A stretch of DNA of 64,000 bases, taken from the NCBI GenBank assembly GCA_947630175.1, contig CANRGJ010000005.1, forward strand, positions 62,001 to 126,000, in the 5' to 3' direction. The notes beneath the pieces are model-generated. The model worked only from the letters and a program-made list of their open reading frames with translations. It made no database searches and had not been told where the DNA came from. Positions 51,401-57,953 of this stretch are shown here, one piece after another; position 1 is the stretch's first letter; each line of letters starts with the position of its first letter. This DNA comes from an uncultured Ruminiclostridium sp. GTDB lineage: Bacteria > Bacillota > Clostridia > Oscillospirales > Ruminococcaceae. The position numbers and the translations under genes were made by a program.

Positions 51401-52142
51401 TACTGTTAATGACGATAGCGGCAAAAAAGGCGTAAGCGCTAAAGATTATCTGAAAGCTCATCCTGATGATACAGAGCTGAAAGCCTTCACAAACGACTAC
51501 GCCAAAGACCGTCTTGGAATCATCACGCTGTCAGCCGACAATAACTCGCTTACTATCACCAAAGAAGTAACGAATACCGAAGATCCTGATGATCAAACAC
51601 GCGATTGGAATTTCACCATTACTATTAAAACAAATGACTCAGAGTGGATTGAAAAATACAAACTGGATACTAACCCCAATGATGGACTTGAATACACATT
51701 ATACACAATTGATGGAAGCGTATCTAAAACAGCAGAAGTTACTTCCGAATTTTCTGACGGAACATACACCCTTAAGATAACAATACCATTAGAACACAAC
51801 CAAAAAGCTGTATTTAAAGACTTACCCGACGGCACATGGCAAGTCGAAGAAGTAAAAGATTCCGCTTTACTCTATACTCCCCACAACAATATGAATCCGT
51901 TTGAAAGCGTTGACGAGAATTCATGGCGGTATGAGAATGCGAATGCAACAAGACCGGATATAGATTTGAAGCCCGATTCCTGCGTTGCTTTTGAAAACGA
52001 ATTCCCATACAGTCTCCCCTCCGCAGGAGGAATTGGCACCAACATTCTGATATATAGCGGAATTACCTTTATGTTATTGTCAGGACTGTCTTTTGCGATT
52101 CTATGCAAAAGAGGCAGAAGCCGTGACAAGCCGAAGGGGTGA
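45408..52142 (+). CDS. Giant vWA/LamG surface adhesin with LPxTG-type sorting signal (probable pilus tip)
   Basis: 2244 residues from the ATG at 45408 (AAAGGAG site). A signal peptide (cleavage near YAA, residue ~38) leads to a vWA domain whose MIDAS parts are far apart: DASGSM at ~112, GGTYTWTGL at ~992 and TDGRDN at ~1035. Two LamG/concanavalin-like modules fill residues ~225-445 and ~475-705. After the vWA come a long beta-rich stalk and a C-terminal isopeptide-type domain (LTITKEVTNTEDPDDQ). The sorting signal is LPSAG (~2203), a hydrophobic helix and a basic tail. Likely role: host or substrate binding at the pilus tip, anchored by the sortase encoded downstream. First gene of the operon; A/T-rich codons. 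Confidence 0.88.
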   Translation: MNNITRRIIAGVSAAALFVSAVGSDAFMGIFGREIYAASATGTGKNGRSTGFSNLEQDTEGNYYNTGYGLHTNKTATVVKDADGSTDGRTFDVNLESWYVGENPVDVATILDASGSMAWTVDTLDPLEISSDTISSIIKAYDIKDLTGDGTTDIKDIIEWQNSDNDGYLPQDVVDMILDKTKTDNSKLSYSKYMYYVYEARSSVSEFVPLGYWDGGKSIDMAEPIGYYPFEGSLKNEITGDSASYIKHAEDTGNVFGKIQPEQTFSPTFTGDDLDIDATAEDGALLADVKATSSFTVSMRVNFAEVITDGNIVDKTPLVYVGTNKSNCIALYRSGYNSDPRRLKVDINGDQKINIANLFQNDAVKENQWVNISLSYDSESKKVSVDLSIANKSSEKHFEFDAASYKLDFDKADIIIAGDAVNSSHEKPYTDMQLTDFCVFNKALSDGELTTLNNGTNIKNLETLKTIGDEGTLTAYYDFNDKSLENRASSGSLSFVEQAVSGNFSGEPLTSGPASPTYSSEKYNGNQSLNVTQTSKLGSVLLDAVPNSSHFTISFAIRHKDGSDHNKENGIAQIMYLGDLDITGKDYYHIARNWQISSTNGINDDRHLRFHDKNQEQKSSIVTVNKVFDNTNPGWSYITYVIDDTTITAYQNGAQVGSSSLTSLKTETINLIIAGLKETYSGSDIYIDDLYVYDTALTGAQVKLVYDSISPNKEETSSPETCKKWHAETASGEDIAQISDRLANNPYDSQRRGWYYVNSHSTWKDIEGCLESGKQFVGIYTDEGLTPDMAKDIVTIPYGMETKLQQSIKDYENDPSTTKHADYVPPTTERSIRFYVDGQNHLRCFVWSGSDTKNAGDERTFCSLVYQKKDKQQTKYEALNGALNTFYQNLAANSDLSNTALVRFSTISAVGKVGTKTGTDKDNIIAATDENLKMLVMKDWTNWSDAYTKDNIKDTEKYLQELLTSNSEKNSTSTTPSKARSDLLEYPYVMTGGTYTWTGLKAFYDNMVKSEGESSGYKPYDIANDARDKYLIIFTDGRDNTQDLDTADSGKVYKGTDYCGEYSPKDFTAKCDGELAKAWADQLKKEGYTIYCVMMATGSISEKANADEYNRAKNFLKTLAGANEGPESDLTGAEEDTVNQYIRVVGNDSSSLTDAFKEILDNIQQPRDDYTVQDYIDPRFDLIDKDKGLLKLGANGVITDSKGTHTVGNFIDDSDATGYLYTPIESENVTEGDGKNCYIYYDDVKDMYYLRWTKQVIPMENEAFDTDKVEDYVDGNPKYLDVWSATIRLKAKDDFIGGNNILTNGNEAGENLVYSDATIENMDKGTNYELYGFENADVVDGKIPYRKKLEALSGTNRKINAVDAGGVSQAVYGNGIDIPSSGFPRTTVNVRLLKLDANNLNDVIYMGEVVSPTMMLADLENGYMTGSYYLQYLERYAYRVYGEEAGAMPLIELLNKWLKINDAEEEAKTFTIPYIYLPDPEYGEDGKLVTTGGKVNIQNSTGASYDLTGNNIDFTDLNLRDVTGFITYTWRRDDDSHEDQQLMPEETDKYDITKDYVVKNTDQIVYNLQLKFTPLKEEALPSGFKFDEYFIIGKTAGEKSDNFFKIDNKEFVPANATDGWDISFNRADYLQAMVKEEKTYEPHVMYDTGQQKWKLIEEAEKEAALNTYIADDQTEIEGMDKVTDKGVYDWESGYKTAEGKVQIEGENLSTYTETLDNVGFADKDGKTITENGGFKSGSSAEDVYSLVANTTYTKDVVNAALALELFVDGKYLKGTSPEINEGKTYTFIATRYYDDPYDPLPFDETATIYADTGVVGSGGKVAGKKYQLTFTVDEKTLPPDPQENKIYKVWAYLSEVKVEDSSGGFVKIDTEATADNPYCGYAVADALPIGTYEISVTDTEMKKEIPSVSDNQYYIGNDGSESIFFKYLKTDSDPSSYTHDKFPANVYNVSPYAASDTKDNDYLIYDDSTPKDNSKENIAESNRTKDATVTQTATFYFGTVNDDSGKKGVSAKDYLKAHPDDTELKAFTNDYAKDRLGIITLSADNNSLTITKEVTNTEDPDDQTRDWNFTITIKTNDSEWIEKYKLDTNPNDGLEYTLYTIDGSVSKTAEVTSEFSDGTYTLKITIPLEHNQKAVFKDLPDGTWQVEEVKDSALLYTPHNNMNPFESVDENSWRYENANATRPDIDLKPDSCVAFENEFPYSLPSAGGIGTNILIYSGITFMLLSGLSFAILCKRGRSRDKPKG

Positions 52143-52146
52143 TGCT

Positions 52147-52674
52147 ATGGCGGAAAAAAAGGAGAAAAGCCACAAACGGTTGTTAAAAGTCCTTGCAGCG
52201 GCGGCGGTGAGTGCGCTTATCACCGCAGTGACCGTCGCACTGCTTGTACTTAATGTATTTCCTGTGATACGTATTTACGGTGACTCTATGAGTCCGGCAT
52301 TATTTGACGGAGACGTAGTGATAACCCGTAAAACGACGTCACTTGAAAGGGGTGACATTTGCATATTTTCAATGAATGGCAGGATACTCTGCAAGCGAGT
52401 TATCGGCGTAGGCGGCGACCAGATCAGCTTAGATGAAAACGGCGTTGTCTACGTTAACGGCACAAAGCTTGCCGAGCCCTATCTCAGCAATGTCAATCTT
52501 GGCAGCAGCACGGTGGAATATCCCGTCACCGTCCCAAACGGCAGTTATTTCGTAATGGGCGACAACAGGCGAACGTCCATTGATTCGCGGAATACCGCAG
52601 TCGGTTGTGTAAGCGGTGAACAGGTGGAGGGAAAGCTTCTGCTTCGTGTGTTGCCAACTCCCGGAATACCTTAA
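52147..52674 (+). CDS. lepB: Signal peptidase I, pilus-cluster type
   Basis: 175 residues from the ATG at 52147 (AAGGGG site); the earlier in-frame start lies inside the adhesin gene. One N-terminal membrane anchor (about 11-40), then the catalytic serine S47 in YGDSMSP, general-base lysine K83 in LCKRVIGVGGD, and the final box MGDNRRTSIDSR. Type I signal peptidases inside pilus loci (SipA-like) often serve pilin maturation or assembly, sometimes even when catalytically altered; here both catalytic residues are intact. It starts 5 bp after the adhesin stop. Confidence 0.93.
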   Translation: MAEKKEKSHKRLLKVLAAAAVSALITAVTVALLVLNVFPVIRIYGDSMSPALFDGDVVITRKTTSLERGDICIFSMNGRILCKRVIGVGGDQISLDENGVVYVNGTKLAEPYLSNVNLGSSTVEYPVTVPNGSYFVMGDNRRTSIDSRNTAVGCVSGEQVEGKLLLRVLPTPGIP

Positions 52675-52716
52675 ACAGTCTTTAATAAGAATTAACTTAT
52701 GAAAGGAATGAATAAA

Positions 52717-55017
52717 ATGAAAAAAATTATGCAGAGAGTATTTGGAGTATTAACTTCTGTTGCTCTGCTCGTAACTTCGGCGACGCCTGTTTTTGCAACG
52801 AGTTCAGGTGGTGAAGGTCATAGTCATAGTGGCGGAGTTAAAATTGAAGATACCACAGGCTGTGATTATACTATCACCCTTACACATTCGAACGGCGATT
52901 CGTTTGATAGCACCAATTCTCATTATGGCGCATACCAGATTTTCTCTGGTGTTGTAAAAGGTAAAAAAGATGATGGCCCTATACAAGATCCTGGTGGAAA
53001 CAGTGAGCATGACAGCGAAACAATCCCTATTACTGATGTTAAATGGGGCAATGCTTTTGGCATATTAAAAGATAAGGACGCAACGAACGGAGTCGCTCAG
53101 AGCGATATAGATAAAAAAATTGTTGGTTTTGTAATTGCCCTTGCCAAAGCGCCGAAAGGTGAATATTCATATGCTTTCTCTGATTTTAACGGCTTTGAAG
53201 GTTTTGTGAAAGGAAGCGGTGCCAATACATACCTTGATGATAAGTTCCTTAAAACTGGCGAAACTGCAGATGTAAATGAAAACAGTAATTCCGAAGATTT
53301 AGCTAAAGTAGATTATGACAAGCTCGCCGTAGCGGTAGCGGATGTCCTTGCAGAAGATGATCACATAAATGATCATGAGTGGCTTCAGGCGTTTACCGAC
53401 ATTCTCGGCGGTTATGCGCAGAGTACAACAATAGTCGGTTCATATGCAGAATCGGGTTATGTTGATCGCTTTTACGAAGGCGAAATTGATAAAAGTAACG
53501 ACAAACAATATAAAATAACAGTTCCTGCCGGTTACTACATGATAAGAGACTTGTCCAGTTTTGAAGGGGAAACAGATGAATCTTACTCTGCTCGTATGCT
53601 CTTTGTAGCTAATAATGTAGCACAGGTACTGAAAGAAGATGTTCCGACACTTGAAAAAAAGATTGTCAGATCTGATGGTGAGCATGAAACTGAAGTCGCA
53701 GGTGTGGGCGATGAAGTAAAATTCCGTCTGACAGGCACACTTCCGGGCAACTATAATTTATATCTTGGTGGTTATCAATATAAATTCACTGATAAGCTTA
53801 GTGATGGCCTTACGCTGAAAGAGAAAGAGCCTAGCACCGGCACATATGTAACTGTGACAGTAAAAAACGTATATGATTCTGATGGAAAACTTGTTGAAGG
53901 GGAATACGAAATTGATAAAACAACTTCATATGAAAAAGGAACGCATATCACACATGCTGATATGGATGCTGCCTACACAGAAGAATATAAAGATAATGTT
54001 TTGACAGTTTCATTTCCTTGCTTGAAAGAAATTCAAATTACTGTCGATGGCAAAAAATACACTCTTGGTGTAAAATCAGAAATCTACATTGACTACACAG
54101 CTGTTGTAAACAAAGATGCAATTGTAAATCCTGCTGCTGACGGGTCGAACAACGGTAATACCAATGACGCCACAATTACTTATTCTGACAACCCGCAGTC
54201 TTATGGTGATACTGATGAAACAAAAGAAGATCATGCTAATGTTTACGTTTTCGGTATTGACATTGTAAAGATTGACGCCGCTGAATTTCTTAGAACCGGC
54301 AGTTCCGCTGACGCAGCATTGCAAGGTGCAAAGTTCGCGCTTGTTCGTCCTATAAAAAATGGTGGAGGAACTACTATTACAGGCTGGGAAATCGCAAGTT
54401 TCGAAAAAGTAGCGGCTGATCCTTCCTCAACTGAAAATCTTCCTGATACCTTTAAAAATAACGGCTATTACACTATTACTGAATGGGATACAATCGTTTT
54501 AACCGGTGTAGGTGATGTTACAAAATTTGACTCTACATGGCTTGACAAAGCACCTTATAATAATGACCTTCACAACATTACTACTCCTAGCAACGGTGTC
54601 ATCAACATTTCCGGTCTTGACGTAGATGTAGAGTACACAATGGTCGAAACTGACACACCAAAGGGTCCGGATGGTAAAGAGCTTTATGCTAAAATCGACC
54701 CGTTTACCTTCACACTTAAAACAGAACAAGACCCAGACACTCATGAATATAATGGCAAATTGTCAAGTGCTACAGTTTCGCCCGAAGTTCTGGAAGGTCA
54801 GTCATTTGATTTTAAGCATTATGTGCAGTTGCTCGATCCTAAAGCAGGTACATCTGATGATAATGGCAGCGCAAGCATGCTCGTAGCCAACTTCAAGTAC
54901 ATCGACCTCCCGTCCACCGGTGGCGTTGGTACGTACCTGTTCTACATTATCGGCGGCGGCATAGTTGTACTTTCCGCAGTTTTGTTCATCCTTTCTAAGA
55001 AAAAGACCACTAAATAA
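52717..55017 (+). CDS. Major (backbone) pilin with LPSTG sorting signal
   Basis: 766 residues. The ATG at 52717 is preferred because AAAGGA lies just before it; an in-frame ATG 18 bp earlier precedes that site. The signal peptide ends near VFATS and is followed by a His/Gly/Ser stretch (GGEGHSHSGG). Several Ig-like pilin domains follow. One contains VPTLEKKIVRSDGEHETEV; the last has KIDAAEFLRTG and an E-box (VETDTPKGP, ~643), typical of intramolecular isopeptide bonds. C-terminus: LPSTGG (~731), hydrophobic helix, KKKTTK. Polymerised by the class C sortase next door. An intercistronic hairpin follows. Confidence 0.92.
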   Translation: MKKIMQRVFGVLTSVALLVTSATPVFATSSGGEGHSHSGGVKIEDTTGCDYTITLTHSNGDSFDSTNSHYGAYQIFSGVVKGKKDDGPIQDPGGNSEHDSETIPITDVKWGNAFGILKDKDATNGVAQSDIDKKIVGFVIALAKAPKGEYSYAFSDFNGFEGFVKGSGANTYLDDKFLKTGETADVNENSNSEDLAKVDYDKLAVAVADVLAEDDHINDHEWLQAFTDILGGYAQSTTIVGSYAESGYVDRFYEGEIDKSNDKQYKITVPAGYYMIRDLSSFEGETDESYSARMLFVANNVAQVLKEDVPTLEKKIVRSDGEHETEVAGVGDEVKFRLTGTLPGNYNLYLGGYQYKFTDKLSDGLTLKEKEPSTGTYVTVTVKNVYDSDGKLVEGEYEIDKTTSYEKGTHITHADMDAAYTEEYKDNVLTVSFPCLKEIQITVDGKKYTLGVKSEIYIDYTAVVNKDAIVNPAADGSNNGNTNDATITYSDNPQSYGDTDETKEDHANVYVFGIDIVKIDAAEFLRTGSSADAALQGAKFALVRPIKNGGGTTITGWEIASFEKVAADPSSTENLPDTFKNNGYYTITEWDTIVLTGVGDVTKFDSTWLDKAPYNNDLHNITTPSNGVINISGLDVDVEYTMVETDTPKGPDGKELYAKIDPFTFTLKTEQDPDTHEYNGKLSSATVSPEVLEGQSFDFKHYVQLLDPKAGTSDDNGSASMLVANFKYIDLPSTGGVGTYLFYIIGGGIVVLSAVLFILSKKKTTK

Positions 55018-55026
55018 ACCCATTTT

Positions 55027-55056
55027 GCTGCGATGAGGAGCGATCCTCATTGCAGC
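55027..55056 (+). promoter_or_regulatory. Intercistronic hairpin between the pilin and sortase genes
   Basis: Arms 55027-55039 (GCTGCGATGAGGA) and 55044-55056 (TCCTCATTGCAGC) pair over 13 positions (one G-U) with a GCGA loop. No T-run follows, and the sortase ribosome site starts 4 bases later, so it is not a classical terminator. It could protect the abundant pilin message or dampen sortase translation. Confidence 0.8.
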
Positions 55057-55073
55057 AGCAAGGAGAGACCCGT

Positions 55074-55910
55074 ATGAAACAGCGTATATTATCGATTTTT
55101 GCAATTTGTACGCTGATTATGGGTCTGTCCCTGCTGCTGTACCCGTCTGTCAGCAATTATATTGACGCCCAGAAACAGCGCAGAGCGATCTTCAATTATA
55201 TTTCCTCGGTTGACGAGATCCCCGAGGCGGATTATTCTGCCTATCTTGAGCAGGCGGCGAGCTTTAACCGAAAGCTGACCGTTGGTCAGAATATGCTTAT
55301 GAACCTGCCTGATGAGCTTACGGCGGAGTATAACTCTGTCCTTGACGTCACGGGTGACGGTATCATCGGTTATATCAGCGTCCCGAAAGGCGACATTATG
55401 CTCCCTATCTATCACGGCACCAGTGAAGCCGTTTTGCAGGAAGGCGCGGGACATATCGAAGGTTCGTCCTTCCCGATTGACGGCGAGAGCGTTCATGCTG
55501 TGATCTCAGGCCACAGAGGACTTCCGTCTGCGCTGCTTTTCACCAACCTTGACAAGGTGACCGAGGGCGATACGTTTATTGTTTATATTTTGAGTGAATC
55601 TTACGTTTACCGTGTCATAGACATTGAGACTGTTGAGCCGTCTGACGTGCAGACCTTGCATATAGAAAACGGGAAAAATTATTGCACGCTTGTGACCTGC
55701 ACCCCCTATGGTATCAACTCTCATCGTCTGCTGATACACGGCGAGCTTCTCAAGGAAAAGGAAGCGGAGGAGGAACTGATGATACAATCAGGCGCAAGCT
55801 ACGTTCCGACAGATACGATAATTATTATCTGCGAAATACCGATAGTTTTGCTTACAGTGATAATTGCTTCACGCCGTACACGAAAGAAGAAGGTGAAACA
55901 CGATGCATAA
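55074..55910 (+). CDS. srtC: Class C (pilus-polymerising) sortase
   Basis: 278 residues from the ATG at 55074 (AAGGAG site). An N-terminal anchor helix (~5-25) and a C-terminal membrane helix (~247-266) frame the catalytic domain, the two-helix topology of class C. Catalytic H147 (SGHRGLP), C209 (TLVTCTPYGINSHR) and R218. The lid region with a DP/SxW-type motif is not obvious. The enzyme links pilin subunits through LPxTG threonine and pilin lysine. The stop overlaps the minor pilin start by 8 bp. Confidence 0.94.
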   Translation: MKQRILSIFAICTLIMGLSLLLYPSVSNYIDAQKQRRAIFNYISSVDEIPEADYSAYLEQAASFNRKLTVGQNMLMNLPDELTAEYNSVLDVTGDGIIGYISVPKGDIMLPIYHGTSEAVLQEGAGHIEGSSFPIDGESVHAVISGHRGLPSALLFTNLDKVTEGDTFIVYILSESYVYRVIDIETVEPSDVQTLHIENGKNYCTLVTCTPYGINSHRLLIHGELLKEKEAEEELMIQSGASYVPTDTIIIICEIPIVLLTVIIASRRTRKKKVKHDA

Positions 55911-56922
55911 ATTTCTGACAGTTATTTTATCAGCCGCAGTCCTGATATGCAGCATATGCGGCGGTATGGTTTCTCAGGCTGAACAAGTGCATACTTTGCG
56001 TATGAAATTCATCACAGAGTCAGGTCCTGTTATGGATTCTACCTTTAAGGCATATCATGCTTTGACGTTAGACGGCGTGTTGACCGAAGATTTTGCGGAG
56101 CTTTCTATTGAAGTAGGCGACCTCACCGACAGTGAAAATGTCAACAGACTTGCATTTACGCTTGCTTCATATACAGCCAGCGGCGTTGGAACGCCCGTTG
56201 CTCAGGGTATCACCAACGGTCTTGGCTACGTGGATTTTGAAAACCTTCCCGAAGGAATTTATCTTGTAACAGGCTCTTCAGGTACGATCGGCGATTTTGT
56301 CTATACGCCCAAGCCTGCGCTTATCACCATTACAAGCGACTCTGAGGATCTGATCGAAGCGGGAGTAAAATATACCGTGGTAGCAGGCTCGACTGACATG
56401 GCTTATGCTGTTGAAAAAGTATGGGCTGTCCAGGAAGGCGTAGACTGCCCTCAGTCTGTTACGGTACAGCTGTTCAGGAACGGGGAATTATATGACGAAG
56501 TCGTTTTGAACGCTGAAAACAATTGGTTCCACAGATGGGAGGATCTTTCCTCCGATTATGATTGGTACGTAATTGAAAAGGATATCCCGTCGGATTATTC
56601 AGTTTCCATTACGCTTGATTCAAGCATATTTACGATCGAGAACAAGTCGACAACCCCTCCCGGTCCGAGCGACACCTCGTCTGATACCGACGTTACTGAA
56701 CCGACTGAAACAGAACCTACCGCAACGGAAACGTCCGGTACAGAGCCTGAGCCAAGCGACACCACGACCGCTTCTTCTGTCGTCGACGGTGGTAATACTC
56801 CCGACCTGCCGTATACGGGACAGCTATGGTACCCCGTACCCATACTTTTTGCGGCCGGCGCATTGTTGTTCCTTGTGGGATTTATTGCAGGCAGATTGGG
56901 TGAAGACCATGAGAAAGAGTAA
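55903..56922 (+). CDS. Minor (basal or ancillary) pilin with LPYTG sorting signal
   Basis: 339 residues. Signal peptide to about VSQAEQ (~28). The first domain includes GLGYVDFENLPEGIYLVTG, a SpaA/Cna-B-type strand pattern. The second (AVEKVWAVQEGVDCPQSVTV) ends WYVIEKDIPSDYSV, an E-box-like feature. A Thr/Ser/Pro/Glu-rich linker (~250-298) leads to LPYTG (~302), a hydrophobic helix and an acidic-basic tail (GRLGEDHEKE). Size and position match a basal pilin that ties the fibre to the wall. It overlaps the following sortase gene by 14 bp. Confidence 0.9.
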   Translation: MHKFLTVILSAAVLICSICGGMVSQAEQVHTLRMKFITESGPVMDSTFKAYHALTLDGVLTEDFAELSIEVGDLTDSENVNRLAFTLASYTASGVGTPVAQGITNGLGYVDFENLPEGIYLVTGSSGTIGDFVYTPKPALITITSDSEDLIEAGVKYTVVAGSTDMAYAVEKVWAVQEGVDCPQSVTVQLFRNGELYDEVVLNAENNWFHRWEDLSSDYDWYVIEKDIPSDYSVSITLDSSIFTIENKSTTPPGPSDTSSDTDVTEPTETEPTATETSGTEPEPSDTTTASSVVDGGNTPDLPYTGQLWYPVPILFAAGALLFLVGFIAGRLGEDHEKE

Positions 56923-57544
56923 CCGAATTGCGTTTATGCTGTCAGGGATCGTCCTGATGGGCGCGGCGTTTGGCCTGACAGCCTACAATCTGTATGAAGA
57001 CGCCCACGCGGGTGAGCTTTCGTCTTCTGTTTTACAGCAGTTAGATGCTGAGCGTAAAATTTATATCGAATCATTGACAAAACCCAACCTCCCCACCGGC
57101 ATAACAGGAGAGATAGAGGAAGAATCAAACATTTCCCCTGATACGCCGATGCCTACGGTTACAATAGACGGAACGCCTTACATCGGCTCTATCGTGATAC
57201 CCGCATTAGGGCTTGAACTGCCCGTTGCGCAGGACTGGGATTACGTTCAGATGAAAATTTCTCCCTGCCGTTATACAGGCTCGGCTTATAAAGATGATTT
57301 TATCATCTGCGGTCACAATTACAGCACGCATTTCCAAAATATAGGCGATTTGCAGAAGGGCGATACTGTTATCTTTGTTGACGCTGTGGGAAATGAATTT
57401 TATTACAGCGTTGATTTAGTGGAAGTATTACAGCCCTCAGAAGTCGAAAGAATGGTATCCACGGATTATGACCTGAGTTTTTTCTCTTGTAATTTTGAGA
57501 GAAGCGCCCGTGTGACCGTACGCTGCTTTCGTCAGGAGGAATGA
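56909..57544 (+). CDS. Second sortase, atypical (possible housekeeping/anchor type)
   Basis: 211 residues from the ATG at 56909, within the end of the pilin gene. One N-terminal anchor (~8-27), a ~60-residue spacer, then the sortase barrel: YIGSIVIPALGLELPVAQDW, catalytic H136 (ICGHNYSTHF) and C194 in DLSFFSCNF, with an arginine in the RVTVR strand. The cysteine motif is FFSC rather than the usual TLxTC. There is no C-terminal helix, unlike class C. It may anchor the finished pilus or attach the minor pilin. Last gene of the pilus operon. Confidence 0.85.
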   Translation: MRKSNRIAFMLSGIVLMGAAFGLTAYNLYEDAHAGELSSSVLQQLDAERKIYIESLTKPNLPTGITGEIEEESNISPDTPMPTVTIDGTPYIGSIVIPALGLELPVAQDWDYVQMKISPCRYTGSAYKDDFIICGHNYSTHFQNIGDLQKGDTVIFVDAVGNEFYYSVDLVEVLQPSEVERMVSTDYDLSFFSCNFERSARVTVRCFRQEE

Positions 57545-57609
57545 TTTGGCGGAAACCCACGCCGTTTAATGCGTTTTGAACACGGCAGCACAATTATGAT
57601 TTTACCGAA

Positions 57610-57657
57610 AAAGAGTGTCATTTCGTTTTCAATAACGAGATAACGCTCTTTATTTTT
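57610..57657 (+). terminator. Terminator of the pilus operon
   Basis: 18-base arms (57610-57627 and 57634-57651) pair with three imperfect positions; TTTATTTTTAT follows. It lies 65 bp past the last sortase gene. Confidence 0.85.
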
Positions 57658-57693
57658 ATCCTGTCTGATATAGCGCTATTTTTCCGCAAACAG

Positions 57694-57722
57694 TTGAAAA
57701 CAGCGTTCAATTGTGTTATAAT
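57694..57722 (+). promoter_or_regulatory. Promoter of the pdp-cdd operon
   Basis: TTGAAA (57694-57699) and TATAAT (57717-57722), 17-bp spacer. The start codon of pdp is 232 bp away, so the leader is long. Confidence 0.82.
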
Positions 57723-57953
57723 GTAAAAAATAAAAGGCGGCGTAAGCCTAAAGCCGCATTATGCGTCTGTTTTTTACGGCAGACACGGCAATATCGGCAG
57801 GCGATTTTCTATGCTTCGAAAACGCTTGTTATCTATATCTGAAGCTGATATCTCCAAGCGGAGGTGTCAATTTTATCGTACATATAAAAACGTCATATAT
57901 TTCACAATACAAATACCGCTTACCGCAACTCTTTATCAAAAAAGGAAAAATCA

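Larger units (their letters stand above)
57545..57953. other. 409-bp region between pilus operon and pdp
   Basis: It contains the pilus operon terminator (57610-57657) and the pdp promoter (57694-57722), then a ~225-base leader. The leader has small hairpins (GCGGC/GCCGC at 57737-57757; GTCTG/CAGAC at about 57765-57785) that I cannot assign to a known riboswitch. A 75-codon open frame at 57761 lacks a ribosome site and overlaps pdp; I do not call it. Confidence 0.65.
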
